DNA of 64,000 nucleotides from Virgibacillus siamensis (lineage in GTDB: Bacteria; Bacillota; Bacilli; Bacillales; Amphibacillaceae). The notes under the pieces are model-generated. The model did no database searches, had not been told where the DNA came from, and worked only from the letters and a program-made list of their open reading frames with translations. Where the stretch lies: positions 806,001 through 870,000 of the forward strand of contig NZ_FUIH01000007.1 in the NCBI RefSeq assembly GCF_900162695.1. The letters run 5' to 3'. Positions 33,493-41,824 of the stretch are shown here, one piece after another. Numbering within the stretch: the first letter of the stretch is position 1; each line of letters begins with the position of its first letter. The position numbers were made by a program, and so were the translations under genes.

Positions 33493-33963
33493 ATGAAACA
33501 ATTAAGCATCATCCCGTGCGGACGGAAAAAAATTTGGGACAGAAACGAAAATGCCGGGGCAGTTCCTGCAAAAGAGGCGTATATCGGTACATTGCACCAT
33601 TTATGCCGAAATTATGCGGAAACATTTACAGATGGATGGGTTGTTTTATCGGCAAAACATGGCTTTCTTTTCCCGGAGGATATTGTTCCAGGTCAATATA
33701 ATGTAACATTCAATCAGAAAAGCGATGAAATTATTACATATGATAAGTTAAGATCACAGGTTTTGGAAAAAGGACTTGACCAATTTGATATGTTGGTCGT
33801 TTTAACCGGAAAGAAGTATAAGCCGGTAATTAACGGAGCATTTAATGATAATCAGCAGCGAATTTATCCGCTGCTCCAATATAGCGGGATCGGTTATATG
33901 CAGCAGGCGCTTAAACAGGCCGTTCAGAAAAATGAGCCAATACGAATTAAAGACAGGAGTTAG
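33493..33963 (+). CDS. DUF6884-like protein
   Basis: 156 residues. The N-terminal phrase LSIIPCGRKKIWDRN and the middle GWVVLSAKHGFLFPEDIVPGQYNVTF fit the DUF6884 family (distantly like the TIGR02453/YaaA-type folds that begin with a PCG-KK motif). Function is not known. A GAGGTAATCTGGT region precedes the ATG. It is followed after seven bases by a small membrane protein gene. Confidence 0.8.
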   Translation: MKQLSIIPCGRKKIWDRNENAGAVPAKEAYIGTLHHLCRNYAETFTDGWVVLSAKHGFLFPEDIVPGQYNVTFNQKSDEIITYDKLRSQVLEKGLDQFDMLVVLTGKKYKPVINGAFNDNQQRIYPLLQYSGIGYMQQALKQAVQKNEPIRIKDRS

Positions 33964-33970
33964 TGCAGGT

Positions 33971-34294
33971 ATGGATCGAATAACATTTATTATTGCAGTT
34001 TTAGCCGTATATATGCTTTATATGGCATTTAAGCACAGAAATACATTTAAAAAATTGTCTGTTGCACAGAATATAGGTGTTTTACTCACCTTTTTGGCAG
34101 CAATCGCGATTTTCGGAAGTATGTTTTATTATGGTGTAAATTATTTTGCTGAGCTTTCCTCCAGCTGGGTAGTCGACCTTATCATCCAGATTGTTTTCGC
34201 ATTTTTTATTATGATTGGCGGGGTAGTAGCGTTCAGTGCAGTTGTATATAAGATTACGAATGGTTTGCTCCCGGTACCGCGAGATCGGGAATAA
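33971..34294 (+). CDS. Small three-span membrane protein
   Basis: 107 residues with three hydrophobic segments (about 3-18, 36-58, 70-95) and a basic loop KHRNTFKKLS. The ATG at 33971 has a weak GTGCAGGT upstream. It probably shares a transcript with the preceding gene. Family not recognised. Confidence 0.75.
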   Translation: MDRITFIIAVLAVYMLYMAFKHRNTFKKLSVAQNIGVLLTFLAAIAIFGSMFYYGVNYFAELSSSWVVDLIIQIVFAFFIMIGGVVAFSAVVYKITNGLLPVPRDRE

Positions 34295-34382
34295 CTTTAA
34301 ATTCCTTCGAAAATTTCCGCTTATAATTTGCCACTATTTGCGGTTCGATTTCGATAATATAGATGAACAGGCAGTTGCAGGT

Positions 34383-34401
34383 TCCTCCAAAAAAAGGAGG
34401 A
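34383..34401 (+). promoter_or_regulatory. Hairpin that hides the Shine-Dalgarno of the amidase gene
   Basis: TCCTCC (34383-34388) pairs exactly with GGAGGA (34396-34401) across a seven-A loop. The right arm is the ribosome binding site of the amidase gene, so translation may be held down by mRNA folding. Confidence 0.55.
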
Positions 34402-34406
34402 GTAAA

Positions 34407-35225
34407 ATGAAACCGATACTGATAATAGATGCAGGGCATGGCGGAAGGGATCCGGGTGGAGGTTCAAATCAATATTGGACGGAAAAAAATTTAAATTTGT
34501 CCATTTCGCTTTACCAGTTTGAACGGTATAAGGAACTTGGTATACCGGTTGCTTTAACCCGAAGAACCGACATTACACTGAATCCTAAGTCACGGACACG
34601 GATTGTTCGCGACAGCGGGGCATTGTATTGTCATTCGAATCATATTAATGCCGGTGGAGGTGACGGAGCTGAAATAATCCATTCAATTTATGGCGATATA
34701 GATATGGCAGAGAAAATGGCAGAAGCAATCCGTGAAGCAGGTCAAAATGTAAGAAGGGTATTTACCAGGAAATTGCCGACTAATCCGAAGCGGGACTTTT
34801 ATTATATGAACCGAAATACGGGAAAGGTTAATACGGCCATAATCGAATATGGTTTTGCCGACTCAGACGGGGATGATGTTAATCAATTACGGAAGCAATG
34901 GAAACGCTATGCGGAAGCTGTTGTTAAAGCTTTTTGCCAATATATTGACCATCCTTATAATAATGGGGCAGTCAGTACAGCAGCAAAGATGCAGCAGAAA
35001 GTTTTGCATCTGCCGGTAAATGCACCGTCGTGGCGTGTTTATGCAATGCATGCAATTCCTATTAAAGGAAACGAAAAGGGATTCCTGCGTCCGAAGAAGT
35101 TTGGGGGTCTCACCTATGAAGTACTTGGTAGTCCCCAAGCCCATGTGTATATTATACAAACGCGTGATTTCGGGAAGGTGCAGATATATGCACACCCGTC
35201 GACAGGAGCTGTTATTACCGCATAA
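34407..35225 (+). CDS. N-acetylmuramoyl-L-alanine amidase (Amidase_3) with C-terminal domain
   Basis: 272 residues. The catalytic domain begins at once: PILIIDAGHGGRDPGGGS (zinc His), TEKNLN (zinc Glu), YCHSNHINAGGGDG (second zinc His) and the late Glu in TAIIEYGFADSDGDD (about 150). There is no signal peptide, as in phage endolysins and some mother-cell sporulation amidases. The C-terminal 90 residues (VLHLPVNAPSWRVYAMHAIPIKGN...) are a separate domain, probably for wall binding, which I cannot name with certainty. ATG 34407 follows AAAGGAGGAG. It cuts the amide bond between muramic acid and L-alanine. It may be a domesticated endolysin. Confidence 0.9.
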   Translation: MKPILIIDAGHGGRDPGGGSNQYWTEKNLNLSISLYQFERYKELGIPVALTRRTDITLNPKSRTRIVRDSGALYCHSNHINAGGGDGAEIIHSIYGDIDMAEKMAEAIREAGQNVRRVFTRKLPTNPKRDFYYMNRNTGKVNTAIIEYGFADSDGDDVNQLRKQWKRYAEAVVKAFCQYIDHPYNNGAVSTAAKMQQKVLHLPVNAPSWRVYAMHAIPIKGNEKGFLRPKKFGGLTYEVLGSPQAHVYIIQTRDFGKVQIYAHPSTGAVITA

Positions 35226-35227
35226 CA

Positions 35228-35264
35228 TGAGCCCGGATGCATACAGGCATCGGGCTCTTTATAA
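35228..35264 (+). terminator. Terminator after the amidase gene
   Basis: GAGCCCGGATGC and GCATCGGGCTC arms, loop ATACAG, then TTTATAAT. Confidence 0.88.
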
Positions 35265-35347
35265 TAGGTCATAATCCCTACTGAATTAAAGTTCTTTTTT
35301 CGCTATACTTAATATAAAGAAAATTTTTAATTAAAAGGGGAGATTAG

Positions 35348-37132
35348 ATGCAACAAATTACGTATAATCCTTCATGGGATATTGATGTGATATTTCCGGG
35401 GGGAAGTGAATCAAAAGAATTACATACACATATGCATGATGTGAAGCAGGATGTGAAAATGCTGTCAAATGCGGTTGGGGAATTCGATCCTGCTCAGACA
35501 AGTCTTGCCGATGAAATTAAAGAAATTGTTCATTTACTCGAAAATACACGTAATAAAATGGGAGAGGCATTTGCATTTATCAGTTGTATCAGTGCACAGG
35601 ATATTCACGATAAGAAAGCAAGCCTTTTGGTTGGGAAAAGAAGTGAACTGCGCGCAGAAATGGAAGCGGTCAAAACGAATTTTGACCAGAAGTTAGCGGA
35701 AATTCAGGATGGGGTGTGGGATGAACTGTTGAATGATCCGGAAATTCGTGATATTGAATTTGTGTTGAATGAGTTTCGGGATAAAGCAAAAGAACTTCTC
35801 TCAGCTGATGAAGAGAAACTGATTAATGATTTATCAGTTGATGGATATCACGGTTGGAGCCAAATGTATGATACAGTGGTTGCGAATATGAGTGTGGATA
35901 TTGAAGAAAAGGGCAAGATAAAGCATTACTCTGTTGGACAGGCATCCAACAAATTGAGTGAACCCGATCGGGCCGTCAGAAAACATGTATTTGAACAGCT
36001 TGGCAAAGCCTGGCAGGAAAATGCGGATTTTTTCGGGCAGACATTGAATCATTTGGCCGGCTTTCGGCTGCAAACGTATAAGCACCGAAATTGGGAACAC
36101 GTACTGAAAGAACCGCTTAACATAAATCGTATGAAAAGGGAAACGCTTGATGCAATGTGGAATGCTATTAATCGGAATAAAAAACATTTCACAGCATTTT
36201 TGGAAAAGAAAGCCGAATTGCTTGGACTGGATAAGCTAAGTATGTATGACATTGGGGCACCACTTTCGAACACTGTTACAGAAACGCCTTATACGGATGG
36301 AGCAAATTTCATAGTGGAACAATTCCGTGCCTTCAGTCCCAAAATGGCTGATTTTGCACAAATGGCTTTCGAGAAACGTTGGATCGAGGCAGAGGATCGT
36401 GCCGGCAAACGTCCCGGGGGCTTTTGTACCAGTTTTCCGGAAAGTAAACAAACCCGGATTTTCATGACCTACTCCGGGACATCATCCAACATCGCAACAT
36501 TAGCTCACGAACTTGGCCATGCCTATCATCAGCACGTTATGAATGATATGCATGGACTGAACCAGGGATACTCAATGAATGTAGCGGAGACAGCCTCAAC
36601 GTTTGCTGAAATGATTGTTGCTGATGCATCCGTCAAAAACGCGTCAGACACGGAGGAAAAGAAATCATTGCTCGAGACGAAAATTCAGCGGAGTATTGCC
36701 TTTTTCATGAACATTCAGGCAAGGTTTAACTTTGAGCAGCGTTTCTATGAAGAACGGAAAAATGGTATGGTACCAGTGGAACGGTTAAATGAGTTGATGG
36801 TGGAGGCACAAAAAGATGCATATGGAGATTCCATCACTGATTATGATCCAAATTTCTGGGCATCCAAACTGCATTTTCATATAACCGGTGTACCATTTTA
36901 TAACTTCCCGTACACGTTTGGCTATTTATTCAGTCTTGGCATTTACGCACATGCACAAGAACTTGGCGGCGATTTTGAAGATGACTACATTGCACTGCTT
37001 CGGGATACCGGACGGATGACGGTGGAAGATTTGGCCGCGAAGCATCTGGATGTAGATCTGACAAAACCCGATTTCTGGGAGAGCGCAATTGCCCTTTGTG
37101 TAAAAGATGTTGAAGAATTTATGAAACTATAA
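35348..37132 (+). CDS. pepF: Oligoendopeptidase F (M3 family)
   Basis: 594-residue cytoplasmic zinc metallopeptidase. The active site is LAHELGHAYHQHV (H-E-x-x-H at about residues 387-391), with the third zinc ligand in NVAETASTFAE (about 415-425). The long helical N-terminal half and the length fit the PepF/M3B family, which cuts oligopeptides of about 5-20 residues. An AAAAGGGG precedes the ATG. It is monocistronic, with the TPP riboswitch following. Confidence 0.94.
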   Translation: MQQITYNPSWDIDVIFPGGSESKELHTHMHDVKQDVKMLSNAVGEFDPAQTSLADEIKEIVHLLENTRNKMGEAFAFISCISAQDIHDKKASLLVGKRSELRAEMEAVKTNFDQKLAEIQDGVWDELLNDPEIRDIEFVLNEFRDKAKELLSADEEKLINDLSVDGYHGWSQMYDTVVANMSVDIEEKGKIKHYSVGQASNKLSEPDRAVRKHVFEQLGKAWQENADFFGQTLNHLAGFRLQTYKHRNWEHVLKEPLNINRMKRETLDAMWNAINRNKKHFTAFLEKKAELLGLDKLSMYDIGAPLSNTVTETPYTDGANFIVEQFRAFSPKMADFAQMAFEKRWIEAEDRAGKRPGGFCTSFPESKQTRIFMTYSGTSSNIATLAHELGHAYHQHVMNDMHGLNQGYSMNVAETASTFAEMIVADASVKNASDTEEKKSLLETKIQRSIAFFMNIQARFNFEQRFYEERKNGMVPVERLNELMVEAQKDAYGDSITDYDPNFWASKLHFHITGVPFYNFPYTFGYLFSLGIYAHAQELGGDFEDDYIALLRDTGRMTVEDLAAKHLDVDLTKPDFWESAIALCVKDVEEFMKL

Positions 37133-37195
37133 TTTTGTCATTCCGCTTCAGGTACGATATAATACAATTAACATAAAAAGCAAATTAATAGAAGC

Positions 37196-37283
37196 CTTCA
37201 GGGGGAGCCAAACGGCTGAGAGTGAACAAGTTGTTCTTACCCTTTGAACCTGTTAGTTAATACTAGCGTAGGGATGGTGGCTT
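37196..37283 (+). ncRNA. TPP riboswitch (THI element)
   Basis: The conserved core is complete: CAGGGGGAGCC, GGCTGAGAGTGAAC, ACCCTTTGAACCTGTTAGTTAATACTAGCGTAGGGA. The 3' strand GGTGGCTTTTTTT can serve as a terminator with the 5' AGCC region. It lies upstream of thiT, so thiamine pyrophosphate should shut off thiamine uptake. Confidence 0.96.
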
Positions 37284-37410
37284 TTTTTGATGGATTACAT
37301 TAGCGATGTGAGCGGATTCCCCATCAGGAAGCTTCCCCTTGGCATTGCTTTTTTTGTGTGCAAAAATCATGTTGGCGACCGTGCCGACAGGGAAGGGGAG
37401 GCAGATAGTT

Positions 37411-37986
37411 GTGCAATCGAAGCGTACACTGTTTTTAGTGGAGGTTCCTATTTTTACAGCTTTGGCGCTGTTATTGGATATGATTCCGTTCTTATCTTTT
37501 AAAATATGGGCGCAGGGCGGCTCGGTATCGTTTGCTATGATTCCGATATTTATTGTTGCATTCCGCTGGGGGCTGAAAGGCGGTCTTTTATCAGGATTTT
37601 TATGGGGAGTTCTGCAAATAATGTTTGGTGCATATATATTGACACCTCTTCAGGGATTTCTTGATTACATTGTGGCATTTACGGTGCTTGGTCTTGCCGG
37701 CGCGTTTGCCAAACCGGTTCGAAATGCCATCCGCAAAGGTAATGGAAAGAGCAGTTTTCTGTATATTGCACTTGGTGTTTTTATTGGAACCGGGCTGCGT
37801 TTTTTAGCGCATTTTGCTGGTGGGATAGCATTTTTTGCAGAAGCAGCTCCAAAAGGACAACCCGTATGGCTGTATTCGCTGCTTTATAATGGCTCCTATA
37901 TGCTGCCGTCATTTATTTTGACTGCTGTGCTTGTGTTTCTGTTATTCTATAAGCAACCGAAAACATTAATCGAATCTACCCATTAA
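37411..37986 (+). CDS. thiT: Thiamine ECF transporter S component (ThiT)
   Basis: 191-residue integral membrane S component that binds thiamine with high affinity and works with a shared EcfAA'T module encoded elsewhere. Six hydrophobic spans are seen; typical residues are in ALLLDMIPFLSFKIWAQGGSVSFAMIPIF and GLRFLAHFAGGIAFFAEAAPKGQPVWLYSLLYNGSYMLPS, including the thiamine-binding Trp/Tyr/Asn cluster near the end. The GTG at 37411 has GGGGAG ten bases upstream and gives the usual family length; longer frames upstream run into the riboswitch. Confidence 0.93.
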   Translation: MQSKRTLFLVEVPIFTALALLLDMIPFLSFKIWAQGGSVSFAMIPIFIVAFRWGLKGGLLSGFLWGVLQIMFGAYILTPLQGFLDYIVAFTVLGLAGAFAKPVRNAIRKGNGKSSFLYIALGVFIGTGLRFLAHFAGGIAFFAEAAPKGQPVWLYSLLYNGSYMLPSFILTAVLVFLLFYKQPKTLIESTH

Positions 37987-38007
37987 AATTATCCGCTCAC
38001 CATTTTT

Positions 38008-38035
38008 AGTCCTTTGCATGCAAGGGACTATTTTT
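38008..38035 (+). terminator. Terminator after thiT
   Basis: AGTCCTTTGC and GCAAGGGACT arms (one mismatch) then ATTTTT. Confidence 0.85.
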
Positions 38036-38061
38036 CTATACTAAAGAAAGAGGTGATATTA

Positions 38062-38196
38062 ATGAGAGAGTTAATCGGTGCGTGTCAGGCATGCGGGAAA
38101 AATGTTTACTGTGAAAATGGCTTTTTTGATGGTGAGCAGATAGACGGCAGGCTGTTATGTAATGATTGTGCCGAAGGGGAAGTATCATCAGATTAA
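38062..38196 (+). CDS. Small zinc-ribbon-like protein (44 aa)
   Basis: 44 residues with two Cys pairs, CQACGKNVYC and LLCNDC, the pattern of a treble-clef or zinc ribbon. The ATG follows AGAGGTGATATTA. Function unknown; not recognised as SR1P or another named small protein. Confidence 0.75.
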   Translation: MRELIGACQACGKNVYCENGFFDGEQIDGRLLCNDCAEGEVSSD

Positions 38197-38327
38197 GAAG
38201 CTATTAAGAAGGATATTATTTTCGCGCATTTCGTCTGTAATATATAAACCAATAGACCCTCTCCATTGACACCACTCTCCCGTTTTGTGCATAGGCTATA
38301 GCACATTCAAAAAAGGAAGTGGTTGCA

Positions 38328-39626
38328 ATGGAGCTGACCATCTCACATTGGTTATACGGTTTATTCACATTGATTATTATACTGACAATGATTTTCCGGA
38401 AAGGAGTTGTACTCCCTTCATTACTCGGGACGTTCGTTATTGCTTGGGTATATAATGGAAATATTGTTGATGGGTTTATTTCGATATTTAATGCCAATCT
38501 GGTTGCAGCAAAGGAATTGTTTAGCATCTTTTTGATTATTACATTCATGATGGCGCTGCTACATTCGCTCCGTGATCTTGGGGCGGACAGGAAAATGATT
38601 CAGCCAATCCAGAAGGTAATGGTCAATGGTCATGTGTCATTTTTTGTTCTGATTGGCGTTACGTATGTCATTTCGTTATTCTTTTGGCCGACACCGGCAG
38701 TGCCGCTCATATGTGCATTGCTTGTTCCTGCTGCCATCCGTTCAGGTCTTCCTGCACTTTTGGCTGCGGTTGCCGTAGCACTGGCGGGACAGGGGATGGC
38801 GCTGTCATCGGATTATATCGTTCAGGTTGCACCAAGTCTATCAGCAAAATCAGCTGGGATCGATGTTGGTTTAATAACAGATAAAGCACTGGTATTATCT
38901 ATTATTACGGGAGCAGTAGCAATCGGGCTTGCATATCTGATGTATCGTAAAAGTATCCGTACAAAAAATAGCCCGCAAAATGAAATCGAACTGCAGATGC
39001 TCCAAGCTGAAAAAGAATCATCCAATAAAAATCACGCTGTCCATTTGGATACGTGGAGCAAAGTATTCGCCGTACTTGTTCCGGTTTCGCTTTTAGCGGT
39101 GGTGATTTTCATGATGTATTCGAAACTGCAGGCTGGCAGGATGAGCGGCTTTGAGGGTGGTGACGGTGCAGCGTTTATCGGTGGTGTAGCAGTTATTCTG
39201 CTGTTGTTGTCAACAGTTGCGTTCGGGCGTCATCATGCTCTTGATTATATCAGCAGCCATATTACCGAGGGATTTGTATTTGCATTCAAAGCAATGGGAC
39301 CGGTTATTCCGATTGCGGGCTTCTTCTTCCTTGGAAGCTCCGACTTTTCAGGAGGAATTTTAGGTGTAGATGAAAATGCGCCAGGACTATTATTTGATTT
39401 GGTTCAATCGACACAGCAATTCCTTCCGCAGAGTGCATTGTTTGCTGCCTTTAGTATTCTGATTATCGGTATTATTACCGGACTTGACGGTTCCGGTTTT
39501 TCCGGGTTGCCGCTAACCGGTGCGCTCGCTGCATCATTAAGCAGCGGTTCGGTTGATCCCGGTACGCTCGCAGCAATCGGACAAATGGGGTCAATCTGTC
39601 CGTGTAGCCTACAACTCTTGATGTGA
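38328..39626 (+). pseudogene. Membrane transporter-like gene truncated by prophage integration
   Basis: 432 codons remain, with about eleven hydrophobic spans (TISHWLYGLFTLIIILTMIF at the N-terminus; FWPTPAVPLICALLVPAAIRSGLPALLA; GIITGLDGSGFSGLPLTGALAASL near the end). The architecture is that of ion-transporter-superfamily permeases. After LAAIGQMGSI the sequence loses its membrane character and stops within nine codons (CPCSLQLLM), directly before the phage integrase. The 3' end, probably one or two spans, seems to have been replaced by phage DNA. The substrate is unknown and the product may be dead. ATG at 38328 is set by AAAGGAAGTGG. Confidence 0.75.
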
Positions 39627-39663
39627 CAACGTTTATTTTTTACTGGTAAAAATATGGTAACAA
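39580..39663. other. Likely left attachment site region (attL) of the prophage
   Basis: The break in protein similarity of the host membrane gene falls around 39595, and the integrase stop codon is at 39664. The common core should lie between, probably within GGGGTCAATCTG (39588-39599). The matching attR is outside the window, so the core cannot be fixed. Confidence 0.5.
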
Positions 39664-40725
39664 TTATCCTCTTTTGAACTCAAATACTTCTGCCTGTTTG
39701 AAATCATTTTCCATATCTAATACAGCTTCCTTTTCCGTACTTGGATATAAATGCGAATACGTGTTTAACGTTGTTGATACTTTCGCATGTCCCAAACGAT
39801 GTGCAATAACGGAAATAGTTACACCTTTATTAATCAAGTATGAAGCGTGGCTATGCCGCAAATCGTGAATCCGTATTTTTCGAACACCTGACTTGTCAAT
39901 ATACTTCTTGAAATTATGATCCAATGTAGTTTTACCTATCGGACTATAAAACTCACCAAACACCACGTAATCACTCTTAGGGTTGCGTTCAGCCTTCAAC
40001 AAAGATAATAGTCTCATAATCTGTCTAGGCATCTGTATGCGCCTTATAGCGCCTGTTTTAGTTGTGGTAACAGTTGTACTTGAATTGGACTTGTCTATAT
40101 TGATTGTATTGTTATCCAGGTCTATATCATTCCACGTTAAAGCGCGCAATTCTCCTTTTCGCATACCGGAGTAATACAGAACCATAAACAATGCATAATA
40201 CATATCGTTGTCAACCGCATTAATAAACGTTTTAAATTCGTCAAGTGTCCAGTAATCCATATGCTTTGTTGGCGTTCCTTCTATATTCCCCACGTTGCGG
40301 GCGGGATTCTTTGTCGTGTATTCCTGCCTGATTGCAAAGTTAAATACAGCAGATAATGACGCATGGATAGCCTTCAAATAATTAATCGAATGTTTATCTA
40401 TTATTAAATCGTGGAATTGGGTAATGTCACGATTACCGATGCTATTAATCTTTTTATTCGAGAAATGAGGTTTTATGTGCATACGAATAATGCGTTCCCG
40501 TGTTTCATATGAGGACGCTTTACGCCTTTTCTTATACCATTGCAAATATTCATCGGCTACATGTTCAAAAAGCGGATCGTTCCAATCAGGCGCATTTAAA
40601 ATACATTCAGCTTCCGCCCGTTTTGCATCTTTACTCGTCCGAAAACCGCGCCTTTTTACCTGTTTTCCGTTAATTCTTGTTACAAAGTAGTACGTATTTC
40701 GTTGTTTATCCTTGTAGACTGACAT
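39664..40725 (-). CDS. int: Phage site-specific integrase (tyrosine recombinase)
   Basis: 353 residues in three parts: a small N-terminal arm-binding domain (SVYKDKQRNTYYFVTRINGKQVKRRGF), a SAM-like core-binding domain (about 50-150) and the catalytic domain. The active-site residues are present: Arg in YYSGMRKGELRALTW (R189), Lys in TTTKTGA, H287 and R290 in IHDLRHSHASYL, H313 in LGHAKVSTT and the nucleophile Y323 in LNTYSHLYP. The stop lies directly beside the host/phage junction. GTG 40737 and ATG 40725 are both in frame; the AAAGGG spacing favours ATG 40725. Confidence 0.95.
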   Translation of the reverse strand: MSVYKDKQRNTYYFVTRINGKQVKRRGFRTSKDAKRAEAECILNAPDWNDPLFEHVADEYLQWYKKRRKASSYETRERIIRMHIKPHFSNKKINSIGNRDITQFHDLIIDKHSINYLKAIHASLSAVFNFAIRQEYTTKNPARNVGNIEGTPTKHMDYWTLDEFKTFINAVDNDMYYALFMVLYYSGMRKGELRALTWNDIDLDNNTINIDKSNSSTTVTTTKTGAIRRIQMPRQIMRLLSLLKAERNPKSDYVVFGEFYSPIGKTTLDHNFKKYIDKSGVRKIRIHDLRHSHASYLINKGVTISVIAHRLGHAKVSTTLNTYSHLYPSTEKEAVLDMENDFKQAEVFEFKRG

Positions 40726-40854
40726 AATTTTGTACACCCTTTAAATAATTTTCTAAAAGCATATAGTCTAATTTCCCTAAAAGTGGTATACTTCTCAATA
40801 TAGAAATATTACAGTTATATTACATAAGGGGTTCAGTTAAAAGGAGGAAACCAC

Positions 40855-40932
40855 ATGCAAGAAATCGACTTGTTAGAATTTATATCTAAATTAGCAAACG
40901 AAACTAATTCATCTGACGCAAAGATCGGATGA
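40855..40932 (+). CDS. Very small protein (25 aa) between integrase and repressor
   Basis: 25 residues, MQEIDLLEFISKLANETNSS then DAKIG, amphipathic and acidic. The ribosome binding site AAAAGGAGGAAA is perfect and seven bases from the ATG; upstream there is a GTGGTATACTT word that resembles the operators of the second switch module. It runs opposite to its neighbours and its end overlaps the 3' end of the repressor gene on the other strand by 29 bases. The function is unknown; a signal, regulator or antisense-linked control peptide are all possible. Confidence 0.5.
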   Translation: MQEIDLLEFISKLANETNSSDAKIG

Positions 40933-41275
40933 ACGTTATCGCAGCGTTTATCTCTTCCTCTGATGCAGGTTGACCGTCAATCGTCAACTTGTATTTTTTT
41001 CTCAATTCCTCCATACTTAAGCCATGTTCTATATCCATTAACAGTAATCTTTCCTCTGATGTGTAATCTTTATTGTCGGAACGGTCTAGCAAATAATCAA
41101 CACTCACACCGAAAAAATCCGCGATCTCTTGCAATCGTTGGTTACGCGGTATTCTTTTTGCGTTGTTCTCATAATGAACAATTGACGTTCTATTAATGTT
41201 CAATTCGTCTGCTAACTTTTCTTGGGAGATACCTTTTTCCTTCCTTAACTTCTTCAATCGGTCAGAAAAACCCAT
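40904..41275 (-). CDS. Phage repressor, XRE family (CI-like)
   Basis: 123 residues with an N-terminal helix-turn-helix (FSDRLKKLRKEKGISQEKLADELNINRTSIVHYENN) of the XRE/Cro/CI type and a C-terminal helical part (TSEERLLLMDIEHGLSMEELRKKYK). There is no peptidase S24 domain, so self-cleavage by RecA is not expected. It is divergent from the Cro-like gene at 41427, with GTTAC-N5-GTAAC operators between them. The ATG at 41275 has a correct AAAGGATG; ATG 41284 is too close. It is the likely keeper of lysogeny. Confidence 0.9.
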   Translation of the reverse strand: MGFSDRLKKLRKEKGISQEKLADELNINRTSIVHYENNAKRIPRNQRLQEIADFFGVSVDYLLDRSDNKDYTSEERLLLMDIEHGLSMEELRKKYKLTIDGQPASEEEINAAITFIRSLRQMN

Positions 41276-41357
41276 TTTTATCATCCTTTCTTATCGAGTC
41301 TATATTATACCATGAACGTGCGTAATATAAACCTGTTAATTTTATGCACATTTGGTA

Positions 41358-41413
41358 TTGACATGTTACAAAAGGTAACGTATATTATTAAGTAACACGT
41401 TACAAAGAGTAAC
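41358..41413 (+). promoter_or_regulatory. Switch module 1: early promoter with two GTTAC-N5-GTAAC operators
   Basis: TTGACA (41358-41363), 17 bases, TATATT (41381-41386). Operators: GTTACAAAAGGTAAC (41365-41379), between -35 and -10, and GTTACAAAGAGTAAC (41399-41413), downstream. A GTAAC-AC-GTTAC overlap (41392-41403) adds another inverted arrangement. The divergent repressor promoter has TATAAT on the minus strand near 41310. Confidence 0.85.
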
Positions 41414-41426
41414 AGGAGGGATAATA

Positions 41427-41633
41427 TTGAGGGATAAGCACATCAAGTTATATGTTGCCCGCAGAGAAAGAGGACTATACCAGAAGGACATAGCGCGTCA
41501 ATTAGCAATGCACCCACAGTCATATTACGAAAAGGAAAGTGGTAGAAAAGATTTCACATTAAGAGAAGCTAAAATGTTAGCGAAAATTTTCAACTGTACA
41601 TTAAACGATCTATTCGGGGAGGATGCTTCATGA
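41427..41633 (+). CDS. Cro-like XRE regulator
   Basis: 68 residues, mostly one helix-turn-helix domain (YVARRERGLYQKDIARQLAMHPQSYYEKESGRKDF, then EAKMLAKIFNCTLNDLFGE). Start is TTG, six bases after AGGAGGG. It is transcribed away from the repressor across the operators, in the Cro position, and overlaps the next gene by four bases. Confidence 0.88.
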   Translation: MRDKHIKLYVARRERGLYQKDIARQLAMHPQSYYEKESGRKDFTLREAKMLAKIFNCTLNDLFGEDAS

Positions 41634-41809
41634 AAAATGGGGATATACTTACAAATGAAAACGGGATGACTTGCATTTATACGGACAATCCACCAAAACT
41701 GACAGATATTGACGTTGTAGAAGAAATAGCAGGGAAACGCATCGAAGAATATATACATAAATGTAATTTAAAAATAACGGATCATTGGGATAACTATCCA
41801 GAATATTAA
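41630..41809 (+). CDS. Hypothetical phage protein, paralogue of the next gene
   Basis: 59 residues: KNGDILTNENGMTCIYTDN, later EEIAGKRIEEYIHKCNLKITD. It overlaps the Cro-like gene (ATGA junction). Its whole length aligns with the next protein (41825-42085), which has 17 extra N-terminal residues, so they come from a tandem duplication. Function unknown. Confidence 0.75.
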   Translation: MKNGDILTNENGMTCIYTDNPPKLTDIDVVEEIAGKRIEEYIHKCNLKITDHWDNYPEY

Positions 41810-41824
41810 AAGGAGGATTTTAAA

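Noticed and set aside
37287..37502. Small frame directly after the TPP riboswitch
   Set aside because: It lies in another frame of the thiT 5' region; no Shine-Dalgarno and no protein similarity, while thiT has both.
40855..40932. Arbitrium (AimR-AimP) peptide signalling system
   Set aside because: No TPR-type AimR receptor gene is present and the 25-aa protein has no export signal; kept only as an unknown small gene.
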